From Fidelibacterota bacterium (GTDB taxonomy: Bacteria > Fidelibacterota > Marinisomatia > SCGC-AAA003-L08 > TS1B11): a stretch of DNA of 44,392 nt. Positions 22,871 to 31,131 of this stretch are shown here, in pieces (positions within the stretch are counted from its first letter, which is position 1; the number at the start of each line of letters is the position of its first letter). The stretch is from the NCBI GenBank assembly GCA_020354025.1, contig CP070638.1:2071150-2115541 (forward strand), given 5' to 3'. The notes below the pieces were generated by a model. That model did not search any database. It was not told the origin of the DNA and worked only from the letters and a program-made list of their open reading frames with translations. Position numbers and translations under genes: made by a program.

Positions 22871-25765
22871 ATGAAAAGTAAAACCTGTTTTATCGCATTC
22901 GGGCTGATCCTTTTCGGGCACAGCGGCACCCTTGTCGCCGCGACGGGTGGAGTTTCCGGTACGGTCAGGGATGCCGACACCGATAAGCCGCTGCCGGGAG
23001 CGAATGTGACCCTGGAAGGCACCGCTTTTGGTGCCGCCGCCAACCAGGACGGGGTATACTTCCTCAGCCGGATTCCGACCGGCGATTATACCCTTATCGT
23101 TTCGTATATCGGCTACCGGAGAATATCGATTCCGGTTACGGTTGAAGCGGGCAGAACCACCCAGCAGGACGTTGCCCTTGTCTTTGAGGTAGTCGAGGGA
23201 AGAGAAGTGGTTGTGACGGCCCAGTTGGAGGGGCAGGCCCGGGCCATCAACCTGCAGCTCACTTCCAACACGATCACCAATGTGGTGTCCGCTGAGCGCA
23301 TTCAGGAACTGCCTGATGCAAACGCGGCCGAATCGGTGGGTCGCCTGCCGGGGATATCCATCAAACGCAGCGGGGGAGAGGGCAATAAGATCGTCATCCG
23401 CGGTCTGGCCCCCACCTACAATGTGATCACCGTTGGTGGCGAGAAAGTCCCCGCGACGGACCTGGATGACCGCAGTGTCGATCTGGCCATGATCTCCCCG
23501 GAAATTCTGGCCGGCATTGAAGTCACCAAAGCGCTCACCCCGGACAAGGACGCCGATTCCTTTGGTGGAATAGTGAACTTTCAACTTGCGGATGCGCCTG
23601 AAGGGTTCCGGTCCAACATCCGTGTTCAGAGTGGCTATAATGCGCTGCGCCAGGAGCCGGGTCAATATAAGGGCAGCGTGACGTTGAGCAACCGCTACTG
23701 GAATGATCGCTTGGGAATCATGGCCACCGGCAATATAGACCGCAAACAGCGAGGGACGGACAAGTTCAGAGCGAGTTACGGTTACGATAATTTCTGGGAA
23801 AAGCTTTCAGTCTCGGGCGCTACGCTTGAACACGTCATGGAGGTCCGTAAGCGCAAGGGTGGCAGTCTGTTGATGGACTATCAATTGACCCACGGGAAGC
23901 TGCTGTTCAGCAACTTCATGAGCCGGTTGGACCGGAACGAGGTTATCAGATATAATCAGTTCAGCGAAAGCAGCAACTGGCATGAGCGTAGATTCCGTGA
24001 GCGCAACCGGCAAATCGATATCCTGTCGAATTCACTGACCGGGGAACATGACCTGCTGTTTGGCAAGATAGACTGGCGCCTATCGCGTACGGCTTCCCTG
24101 ACCCGGCATCCGTATGATAGCTACATTCGGACCAAAGAACGGGGCGGGTTTGACGCGGCCCAATTCGGTGGTCCGCACGGGCCGGATGTGTTGATCGATG
24201 CGGCCTACAATGATATGGAAGAGACCCATCTCTACGCGGGTATATTTTACTCTGAATTACAAGAGGAAACCGATCTGAGCTCCCAGTTCAATGTCATAAT
24301 TCCTTATACGCTGACCCGCAAGCTGGCCGGATATGTGAAATTCGGTGGCAAGTACCTCAATAAATCCAAGGTACGAGACAGCGGTTATTCCACCCGTCGC
24401 CTTGATTACTATAGCCCGAAATCTAATCTTATCAGGCACCATACTCACTATGATAATCCCGATTATCCTGATTTTGAGTATCAAACTGTTCCAACAGGAG
24501 CATATCCATCGATATACAATTACCTTGATACTGATTTTGATGCGGGCTCATTTCTGGGAGGCGACTATGATTTTGGCCCCGGACTTGATCGAAACGAATT
24601 GAATCATCTGGTGAGGACGTTTTTATTGGATTCGGCCTATTCTGTTAACTCGAATGCTGATTTCGACGATTTCGAGACCATCGAAGAGGTTTCGGCCGGA
24701 TATATTATGACCGAAATCAATTTAGGGCGTTTCTTAATGTTTCTGCCCGGTGTGCGCTATGAATATACCCTTGCGCATATGACCGGGAGGGAAGGGGTTG
24801 TCCCATCCGGGGAAGTTGAACCTGAGATAGATGAACCCTTTATTACGGATACGACCGCCACCGCTTCCTGGGGCCGCTGGTTTCCGATGTATCACCTGCG
24901 CATCCGGCCCACTAACTGGTTTGATATCCGGCTGGCATATACCCGGACGCTTTCCCGTCCCCGGCTCAGTTGGATGCTGCCGAACAAGAAAGTCCGTGGG
25001 GAGGCTATGGTTGTTGAATATGGCCGGCCCGACCTGCAACCCCAGATCTCGACGAACTACGATGTGTTCCTGTCATTTTACAGCAACAGGATCGGTCTGC
25101 TTACCATCGGCGGTTTCTACAAGGAGATCGACAGTCTGATCTTTGAGCGCGAAGGTCACAAGATCTTAGATTGGGAAAAGGAGGGTTTTCCCAAGGAGCT
25201 GCAGGGATATTGGCTTGACCGCCCGGAAAACAGTCCCTTCAAGACCGAAGTCATCGGGTATGAAGTGGAATGGCAGACCAATTTTCATTGGCTGCCGAGC
25301 CCCTTTGACGGGCTGGTGCTGAATGTCAACTATGCTCACGTCCGGTCGGAGACCAGATTTCCGCGCTCGTTTGTCCAGACTGAACCAATCCCGATGTTTC
25401 CGTTCATTAAGACGGCAGTCGTTGATAGCTTCCGGGTGGGCGATATGCCGGATCAGGCGGACGATATTGCTAATTTGGCTATCGGCTATGACAAGGGACC
25501 TTTCTCGGCGCGGCTGTCCATGCTCTATCAGGGCTCGACGCTGTCCTCTGTGGCTGAGCGTCCGGAGATGGACGGCTTCACGGCCGATCTGGTCCGCTGG
25601 GACCTGTCGGTCAAGTATAGATTGACGGACCATATCGGTCTTTTCTATAACTTGAACAACTTTACTAACCGGCCGGATGAATCCTTTCGGTACAAGACGC
25701 GGTATCCTACCAGGCGGGAGTACTATGGCTGGACAACGGATTTGGGGATCGGTTTTACATTTTAA
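22871..25765 (+). CDS. TonB-dependent receptor with carboxypeptidase-regulatory-like N-terminus
   Basis: 964 residues. Signal peptide 1-24; CarboxypepD_reg-like beta-sandwich about 27-105 (GGVSGTVRDADTDKPLPGAN); plug about 125-245 with AESVGRLPGISIKRSGGEG and NKIVIRGLAPTYNVITVGGE; then a 22-strand barrel ending in WTTDLGIGFTF with the terminal Phe typical of outer-membrane barrels. The plug wording (ELPDANAAESVGRLPGI) is that of the large TonB-Xanth-Caul-type receptors for oligosaccharides and other complex organics. A Shine-Dalgarno GAGGTG precedes ATG 22871. No SusD or DUF4249 partner is adjacent, so it may work alone. Confidence 0.93.
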   Translation: MKSKTCFIAFGLILFGHSGTLVAATGGVSGTVRDADTDKPLPGANVTLEGTAFGAAANQDGVYFLSRIPTGDYTLIVSYIGYRRISIPVTVEAGRTTQQDVALVFEVVEGREVVVTAQLEGQARAINLQLTSNTITNVVSAERIQELPDANAAESVGRLPGISIKRSGGEGNKIVIRGLAPTYNVITVGGEKVPATDLDDRSVDLAMISPEILAGIEVTKALTPDKDADSFGGIVNFQLADAPEGFRSNIRVQSGYNALRQEPGQYKGSVTLSNRYWNDRLGIMATGNIDRKQRGTDKFRASYGYDNFWEKLSVSGATLEHVMEVRKRKGGSLLMDYQLTHGKLLFSNFMSRLDRNEVIRYNQFSESSNWHERRFRERNRQIDILSNSLTGEHDLLFGKIDWRLSRTASLTRHPYDSYIRTKERGGFDAAQFGGPHGPDVLIDAAYNDMEETHLYAGIFYSELQEETDLSSQFNVIIPYTLTRKLAGYVKFGGKYLNKSKVRDSGYSTRRLDYYSPKSNLIRHHTHYDNPDYPDFEYQTVPTGAYPSIYNYLDTDFDAGSFLGGDYDFGPGLDRNELNHLVRTFLLDSAYSVNSNADFDDFETIEEVSAGYIMTEINLGRFLMFLPGVRYEYTLAHMTGREGVVPSGEVEPEIDEPFITDTTATASWGRWFPMYHLRIRPTNWFDIRLAYTRTLSRPRLSWMLPNKKVRGEAMVVEYGRPDLQPQISTNYDVFLSFYSNRIGLLTIGGFYKEIDSLIFEREGHKILDWEKEGFPKELQGYWLDRPENSPFKTEVIGYEVEWQTNFHWLPSPFDGLVLNVNYAHVRSETRFPRSFVQTEPIPMFPFIKTAVVDSFRVGDMPDQADDIANLAIGYDKGPFSARLSMLYQGSTLSSVAERPEMDGFTADLVRWDLSVKYRLTDHIGLFYNLNNFTNRPDESFRYKTRYPTRREYYGWTTDLGIGFTF

Positions 25766-25803
25766 CTCCTTTCCATGATTTATGCACGTATTTATGAAAG
25801 GAG
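25766..25803 (+). terminator. Hairpin just after the TonB receptor gene
   Basis: CTCCTTTCCAT and ATGAAAGGAG pair over ten base pairs with one bulged C and a loop of about 17 bases, starting at the stop codon. There is no T-run after it, so it may stabilise the mRNA 3' end rather than terminate by itself. Confidence 0.45.
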
Positions 25804-26323
25804 GTGATGCAGGCGACAATAACTAAGTACCATTTTAGGCCAAATCTTGGATGAAACTTCTGCTAAGTTGAACACGAAGCGAAGGAGTCGTATGGATGGT
25901 AGTGACTTTCCTCCATTTTCAGGACTAATCTTAAATCCAGGATTTTAAAGCCCTACCTGATGATGTCAGAGTGCAGCAAGTCCATTGAGATAGGGCTGCT
26001 GAAGTGGTTTCAATACTTGATGCTAGATGCTGGATGAAGATGAGAATCCCGGATGACCGGGGTTTTTCTCAGGTGGCTTCCCGACGTTCGCTGGGTTCAG
26101 TCGGGATAAACTCCTCGCCGCTATTCGCGTGGATCGGGACTCCACCTATGGCCTCGCTGATGGCGGGATAAAGAGCGGGATTCAATTCGCCCTACGATGA
26201 CCAGTTGGAGAAGCGACAGTTTTTTATGCCTTATAAAGCCCAAACGTCTAACTTTGGTGCAGACCTATGAATGGGATTCGGATGGAAAGACCAAGTCCTT
26301 AAACCGTGAGAGGGGAAATTGCC
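25804..26323. other. Repeat-bearing gap
   Basis: Contains a tail copy (25977-26008) and a palindromic stretch (26085-26200) that shares CGACGTT...GTCGGGATAAA with 8637-8668 and GCGGGATTCAATT with 15970-15985. I see no gene. Confidence 0.6.
25977..26008 (+). repeat. Sorting-tail repeat
   Basis: Reads K-S-I-E-I-G-L-L-K-W on the plus strand, without hairpin and without any upstream sorting domain. Confidence 0.6.
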
Positions 26324-27556
26324 ATGACAGTCTATCGTTACCTGTTCCATGCAACGCTGCTGATGACCATTCTGACCTGTGCCGGCTATACCAGTGGACT
26401 CTCGTCAACGAGCTCCTTTCCAGGGGGATATATTCAGGTGGACGGCGGACGCCTGTACTACGAGGCGGCAGGGGAGGGAGAGGCCATCGTGCTAATCCAT
26501 GATGGTCTGCTCCACCGTGAGACCTGGAACCTCGAGTTCGACCAGCTTGCACGTGACTATCGGGTAATCCGCTATGACCGGAGGGGCTACGGCAGATCGA
26601 CTCCACCGGAGCAACCATTTTCCAATGTCGAAGACCTGCATGAGATTTTCCGTGCTCTGAGCGTGGAGCGCGCGATGTTGATCGGTATGTCGGCAGGCGG
26701 CAGGCTGGCGGTGGACTATACCCTGGCCTATCCCGAACAGGTGACCTCGCTAGTCCTGGTGGGGCCGGTCGTCAGCGGGATGGGATTTACCAATCACTTC
26801 TTCGATCGGAGCGGGCGGCTTACGCAAGATATAATGGCCAACCGGGAGAGATGGGGACGTTTCTATGTCGCGGAAGATCCTTACAGCATCGCCCCTCAGA
26901 ACCAGGCTGCCCGGGAGCTGGCGACGCGACTGCTGGAGGCCAATCCCCACAACTTTGACGCCGTGAACACTCAGCTGGCGCAACCGCCGGAAAGACCTGC
27001 GATCGAACGGCTTTCGGCAATCGCTGTGCCTACCCTGATCGCGGTGGGGGAGTATGATATCGCGGACGTGCACGCTCATGCCGGCGCACTGGAGGCGGGC
27101 ATACCCGGATCGCAGCGGGTGATCGTTAGAGGGGCTGCTCACTTTGTGCCCATGGAGCAGCCGGAAACACTCCTGTCCCTGGTGCAGTCTTTCCGGATCT
27201 CGGGCAGATTCAATTTTATCCTGCGTACCCAAAGCGTGGCGGAAGCGATAGACTACTTCCATTCCCTCAGGGAGGAGGACCCCAACGTAGTGCCATTCGA
27301 AGAAAACGCCATGAACCAGGAAGCATATAGTTACCTTTTCCAGGGACAGGTTGAGGAAGCTACAGCCCTGTTCAAGCTGATTGTAGCAGTGTACCCCGAT
27401 TCCTGGAACGCTTACGACAGTCTGGGAGAGGCTCTGCTGACGGCCGGTGACCGGTCCGGCGCCGAGGCGAACTACCGCAAGTCACTGGAACTGAATCCCG
27501 GCAATTCCAATGCGGTCCGGGTGCTGGAGTCCATGGGTGTGAAGATCGGAGACTGA
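26324..27556 (+). CDS. Exported alpha/beta-hydrolase fused to TPR repeats
   Basis: 410 residues from ATG 26324, chosen over an upstream GTG because GAGAGGGG lies at the right distance. A signal or anchor segment sits at 8-22. Residues about 36-290 are an alpha/beta-hydrolase with IHDGLLHRETW (oxyanion region), nucleophile elbow GMSAGG, acid candidate in GEYDIAD, and catalytic His in GAAHFVPME. Residues about 330-405 are TPR units (AYSYLFQGQVEEATALFKLIV and WNAYDSLGEALLTAGDRSGAEANY). The TPR part probably binds a partner. Substrate unknown; esterase or peptidase activity is plausible. Confidence 0.88.
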   Translation: MTVYRYLFHATLLMTILTCAGYTSGLSSTSSFPGGYIQVDGGRLYYEAAGEGEAIVLIHDGLLHRETWNLEFDQLARDYRVIRYDRRGYGRSTPPEQPFSNVEDLHEIFRALSVERAMLIGMSAGGRLAVDYTLAYPEQVTSLVLVGPVVSGMGFTNHFFDRSGRLTQDIMANRERWGRFYVAEDPYSIAPQNQAARELATRLLEANPHNFDAVNTQLAQPPERPAIERLSAIAVPTLIAVGEYDIADVHAHAGALEAGIPGSQRVIVRGAAHFVPMEQPETLLSLVQSFRISGRFNFILRTQSVAEAIDYFHSLREEDPNVVPFEENAMNQEAYSYLFQGQVEEATALFKLIVAVYPDSWNAYDSLGEALLTAGDRSGAEANYRKSLELNPGNSNAVRVLESMGVKIGD

Positions 27557-27639
27557 GATACTATCGGGGATCAAAGGGGGTCCTGCATGCTGCTGTGGTT
27601 TAAGGATAGGCAGAAGTCACCTGGACCGTGATCTTCACT

Positions 27640-27706
27640 TGAGGATCAACATTGCCCACCCGGTGATCCCGCCGCAGGCGGGGGTGCAGCTGAAGCGGGG
27701 GGAGAA
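27640..27706 (+). repeat. Sorting-domain fragment joined to hairpin
   Basis: Reads INIAHPVIPP (compare VYIARLVTP), then hairpin CCCGCC-GCA-GGCGGG, then GTGCAGCTGAAGCGGGGGG. The KSIKM stretch is missing; the hairpin stands in its place. Confidence 0.65.
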
Positions 27707-27834
27707 ACAGGGGTGCAGTATGCCGAGGCCTCAGGCTGCGCCGGTCCATTGGCCTGGCACCGGATATCCCTGTTGATCTGCCAGTACTCACGCATGCCAC
27801 TGGCCCAATCATACCCGAGAGAGCAACGACCTCG

Positions 27835-28674
27835 ATGACGTATATAAAACCGAGACCGACCATTCATTTCGCCAGGTCCACCGGCAGTTACATTATCCTG
27901 ATGCTGGAGATTCTGCTGATCGCCTGCGGGAGCGAGACCCGGAGCATAGGGCTCTATTCACACGGCGGGATCATCAGGGGCGACACTACCAAGCAGGAAA
28001 CGGCCCTGATCTTTACCGGCGGTGACTTTTCTGACGGTGGTGAACACATCGCAGAGGTATTGAAGGCTTATGACCTGAAAGCCGGGTTCTTCTTCACCGG
28101 TGATTTTTACCGCTCCAAGCCAAATAAGGGATTGATCCGGCGCCTGATCGCCGACGGGCACTACATGGGGCCACACTCCGACCGGCACCTGCTCTACTGC
28201 TCCTGGGAGGACCGGGACTCGCTGCTGGTGAGCAGGCAGCAGTTTGTAGATGATATGCGAGCGAACTACCGCGAGATGGAGAAGTTCGGCATCCCGCCGG
28301 AAGCGGCCCCCTACTTCATTCCACCCTACGAGTGGTATAACGAGTCAATCTCCGCCTGGGCACGCGACAAGGGCTGGGTATTGTTCAATAATACGTCGGG
28401 GACGCTGTCCCAGGCTGACTATACCGTTCCCTCGATGCCGAATTATCGCAGCTCCGACCAGATATGGGACAGTATCATCAAGTACGAACGACAGGCTGAA
28501 CACGGCCTGAATGGTTTTATCCTATTGATCCACATCGGCAGCAGCCCAGAACGGACCGACAAGTTTTACAGGCGGTTGGAACCGTTGATCCAGTATCTGC
28601 AGAAAGCCGGGTACAACCTAGTCCGTATTGATCAAATGCTGCAGGGATTGAGGCTGGGCAGCAATGAGGAGTGA
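27835..28674 (+). CDS. NodB-like polysaccharide deacetylase lipoprotein
   Basis: 279 residues. LLIAC at about residues 27-31 is a lipobox, so the protein is probably lipid-anchored; the N-terminal region before it is longer than usual and a later start is possible. The NodB core is divergent: ALIFTGGDFSDGGEHIAEVLKAYDLKAGFFFTGDFYR (motif 1, usually TFDDG), MGPHSDRHLLY (motif 2, H-x3-H metal site kept), and YFIPPYEWYN (motif 3). This subgroup of extracellular deacetylase-like proteins occurs in FCB bacteria. It could remove acetyl groups from polysaccharides, but changed motif 1 makes activity uncertain. Confidence 0.8.
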   Translation: MTYIKPRPTIHFARSTGSYIILMLEILLIACGSETRSIGLYSHGGIIRGDTTKQETALIFTGGDFSDGGEHIAEVLKAYDLKAGFFFTGDFYRSKPNKGLIRRLIADGHYMGPHSDRHLLYCSWEDRDSLLVSRQQFVDDMRANYREMEKFGIPPEAAPYFIPPYEWYNESISAWARDKGWVLFNNTSGTLSQADYTVPSMPNYRSSDQIWDSIIKYERQAEHGLNGFILLIHIGSSPERTDKFYRRLEPLIQYLQKAGYNLVRIDQMLQGLRLGSNEE

Positions 28675-28747
28675 TCCATGCCTAAGGTCAACCTGCCTGG
28701 TAGAAGTGGATCCCAGCACCGAGACCGTCATGTTTCGGGCTTCCGGT

Positions 28748-28794
28748 TCCGTTAAGATGGTTTTGTTCCGCAGAATGCGGGGGTGCTTCTGAGG
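28748..28794 (+). repeat. Sorting-tail repeat interrupted by hairpin, abutting an esterase gene
   Basis: GTTAAGATGGTTTTG, then CCGCAGAATGCGGGGG, then GTGCTTCTGAGG. It ends exactly at the stop codon of the minus-strand esterase gene (28795). Confidence 0.7.
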
Positions 28795-29850
28795 TTACTC
28801 CGTCATTACCCGGTCCATGAACCGGATCATCCGTTCGAGAGCAGGGATGGCGTCTCTCTCGAACTCGGTGCCAAGAAATTCATTCCGCCCGCCGTCCAGA
28901 AAGGCGTGGGGTCTGCCGTCGTGTTCCCAGTATTCGGCCTGGTGGCCGTTCTCGGTTAGCAGGTTGACGAATCCCTGAACCGATGGTGGCGTAATCAGAT
29001 TATCCTCTGAACCCACAGTACATAAATGTGGAGGTAACCGCCGTTCCGAACTGTCGGGCAAATTAAAAATAGGAGATACCGCCTGATAGTATTCCGGGTG
29101 TTCCTGAACGTTGATGCTATCGCCGAACAATCCGCGAGCCTTGGATTGGGTGAAAGACCAGAAGACGTTACCTTCGTCTTCGAATCCACCCATAGCCGCC
29201 GCGTGAATATCAAACGCCGCATAGCTCAGGATCGCGGCCTGGAGGTCCATCCCACCAGAGGCGGCAACCTGTTCAGCCGTTTGTCCTTCGGGTAGATAAG
29301 TAGGCTTGAAGCCAAGCGTAGGCCCGGAGAAGCCGTCGGATTCAAGTTTGCGGCCGCAGAGAACCACCATCGAAGCGAGGTGTCCGCCGGCGCTGTCGCC
29401 AGTGACCATGACCCTGGAGGGATCACCCTTGTAGGCGGCGATATGGTCCTTTACCCACAAAACGGCCCCCATGGCATCCTCGATGATCTGATCCATCGTC
29501 ACTGAATTACCCTGGTCCACCAGAAGGCGATAATTCACATTACAGATCACGTATTCCGAATGCCGGGCGATATACTCAGACATACTAGTCATGGGCGATT
29601 TGTCATTGATAAGCCACCCGCCACCGTGAAAAATCACCAGCACAGGATATTTATCTTTTCCCGTTTTGGGTGTATAGATATCCATCGTGAGGCTATGCCC
29701 TTCAGGTCGAGCCCACTCGATATCCGGAGTCAGCTCGAATCCATGGGTATCCGGGAGTGCTTCGGTGATCGTGGCCGGAGCACAGCCCGAGATTCCGGCG
29801 AGGCTCACGAGGATCAGAAGTGCAACCGTCGGTTTGAATAGTCTGTTCAT
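28795..29850 (-). CDS. Lipoprotein alpha/beta-hydrolase (HSL/carboxylesterase type)
   Basis: 351 residues; lipobox LAGISGC near residues 17-23. HGGGW at about residue 75 is the oxyanion-hole motif of the hormone-sensitive-lipase family, GDSAGGHLA is the nucleophile elbow, and the end HDGRPHAFLDGG carries the catalytic His. It probably hydrolyses short-chain esters, perhaps side groups of polysaccharides, at the cell surface or in the periplasm. GAGGAA precedes ATG 29850. It stands alone; the plus-strand gene before it converges on it. Confidence 0.9.
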   Translation of the reverse strand: MNRLFKPTVALLILVSLAGISGCAPATITEALPDTHGFELTPDIEWARPEGHSLTMDIYTPKTGKDKYPVLVIFHGGGWLINDKSPMTSMSEYIARHSEYVICNVNYRLLVDQGNSVTMDQIIEDAMGAVLWVKDHIAAYKGDPSRVMVTGDSAGGHLASMVVLCGRKLESDGFSGPTLGFKPTYLPEGQTAEQVAASGGMDLQAAILSYAAFDIHAAAMGGFEDEGNVFWSFTQSKARGLFGDSINVQEHPEYYQAVSPIFNLPDSSERRLPPHLCTVGSEDNLITPPSVQGFVNLLTENGHQAEYWEHDGRPHAFLDGGRNEFLGTEFERDAIPALERMIRFMDRVMTE

Positions 29851-29978
29851 ATTATGTATTCCTCATTTCGATAGTAATTATTTTGGATCTATTTTTTTAA
29901 AAATCCAGTGCCGAAGATATCCCTGAATAACAGCCAATCAAAATTACAGGAGTAATATTCACGGAGTGAACTTGAAAG

Positions 29979-29997
29979 TGGGGCAAGGGATGCCCCA
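29979..29997 (-). terminator. Hairpin downstream of the receptor/DUF4249 operon
   Basis: Seven-base perfect stem TGGGGCA/TGCCCCA with a five-base loop, about 50 bases beyond the end of the minus-strand operon. The following bases are only weakly T-rich, so termination is likely but not certain. Confidence 0.4.
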
Positions 29998-30044
29998 GTA
30001 GTATAGCTCCCGAGTAGGCAGACAGTGGGAGCTACCGGGGAAGC

Positions 30045-31124
30045 TTACAGGGGGAGAATCCGGACGTACTGGGTGGTGGCGGCAGCAGAGCCGGCAATAC
30101 CCAGGACGACGTTGCCATCCTGATCGCGGAAGTTGGAGACCTGTTCGTCCCGGAGGGGGAGTTGGGAGTAGACGTAGGCGCCGTATGCGCGGCTGGGGAC
30201 GCTGATAGTCCAGCGGTATAGGCCGGGGAAGTAGAGGCTGAGGATATCGCGGCTCACCCAAGTGCCATCTTCGCGCTGATCTACAGGTGCGGAGGGATGG
30301 CTGGTGACAGTCTCGACGGTATCAGGGCCGAGGATCTCTTCCACGAGAACCCAGTGCACGGTTGCTTCGGGGACGGTGGTCCAGTCGAACCACTGGAGGC
30401 CGCCAGCGACGATCTGGAGGGTGTCGTCCACCAGTATGTGGTCCTCCAGCTCGAATACGGCCGGTGGCAGGGGGTATACCCTGGCGCTGATGCGGCGGCC
30501 ATTGTCAGTAAGGACAAATTCGTATTCGTGGTTGAAAGCAACCGAGTCATCAAAGGCCACGGGCTTGTAGGCGCCATAGGTGATCATCTCGATGAGCTGT
30601 CCCTCTCCGTTAACTTCCACCAGGTCTTCCTGAACATCGGTGGTGACAGTGAAGGAATCGGCGAGGGTATGCCACGTGAAATCGTAAGTGCGGCCGGTGG
30701 TGAGATCTTTTAGGACTACGGTCAGGGTAGAATCGTGGATCTGGGGTAGGATCTCGTCGAGCTCATCCACATGGGGTTCGCCGGGATCGGGGAGGCCGTT
30801 GTCCTCGCCTTCATCAGGCTCGAGGAACTCGTCATCGGCTTTCATGCCGTCCTCACCCACATCGTCGTAGCGGACGTCCCAGTCGCCGTCATCATCGCGG
30901 CCGTTGAAGATGGTGGTATCGGTGACTACAATGGAGCGGTCCACCCGGACGACGCTGCTCATAGGGTCCACCACATCAAGGATGGCCTCGATGCGCAGCT
31001 CCGACTGATACTCCCCGTACTCGTCGGCGAACTCGGCGATGTTCAGATCCTCCTGGCAGCCGAGGAACACGGCGGTCAGCGCAATAGCAGAGTGCAGGAG
31101 AAAAGGGTGCCGCTTAATTTTCAT
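30045..31124 (-). CDS. DUF4249-like lipoprotein, partner of a TonB receptor
   Basis: 359 residues; lipobox LTAVFLGC near residues 16-23. ELRIEAILDVVDPMSSVVRVDRS, the beta-rich middle and SNFRDQDGNVVLGIAGSA near the C-terminus resemble DUF4249 proteins, which in FCB bacteria sit directly after a TonB receptor and probably form its surface lid or ligand-binding partner. It starts seven bases after the receptor stop, so both are translated from one message. Residues about 75-130 form a very acidic insert (RDDDGDWDVRYDDVGEDG, EPDEGEDNGLPDPGEP) with DxDxD-like spacing that suggests calcium binding. Confidence 0.8.
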   Translation of the reverse strand: MKIKRHPFLLHSAIALTAVFLGCQEDLNIAEFADEYGEYQSELRIEAILDVVDPMSSVVRVDRSIVVTDTTIFNGRDDDGDWDVRYDDVGEDGMKADDEFLEPDEGEDNGLPDPGEPHVDELDEILPQIHDSTLTVVLKDLTTGRTYDFTWHTLADSFTVTTDVQEDLVEVNGEGQLIEMITYGAYKPVAFDDSVAFNHEYEFVLTDNGRRISARVYPLPPAVFELEDHILVDDTLQIVAGGLQWFDWTTVPEATVHWVLVEEILGPDTVETVTSHPSAPVDQREDGTWVSRDILSLYFPGLYRWTISVPSRAYGAYVYSQLPLRDEQVSNFRDQDGNVVLGIAGSAAATTQYVRILPL

Positions 31125-31131
31125 AGCAAAT

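Noticed and set aside
25797-25815. AAAGGAGGTGATGCAGGCG, close to the complement of the 16S rRNA 3' end
   Set aside because: It is the right arm of the hairpin after the TonB receptor gene and the match is short, so I do not take it as an rRNA fragment. The ATG inside it opens only 15 codons.
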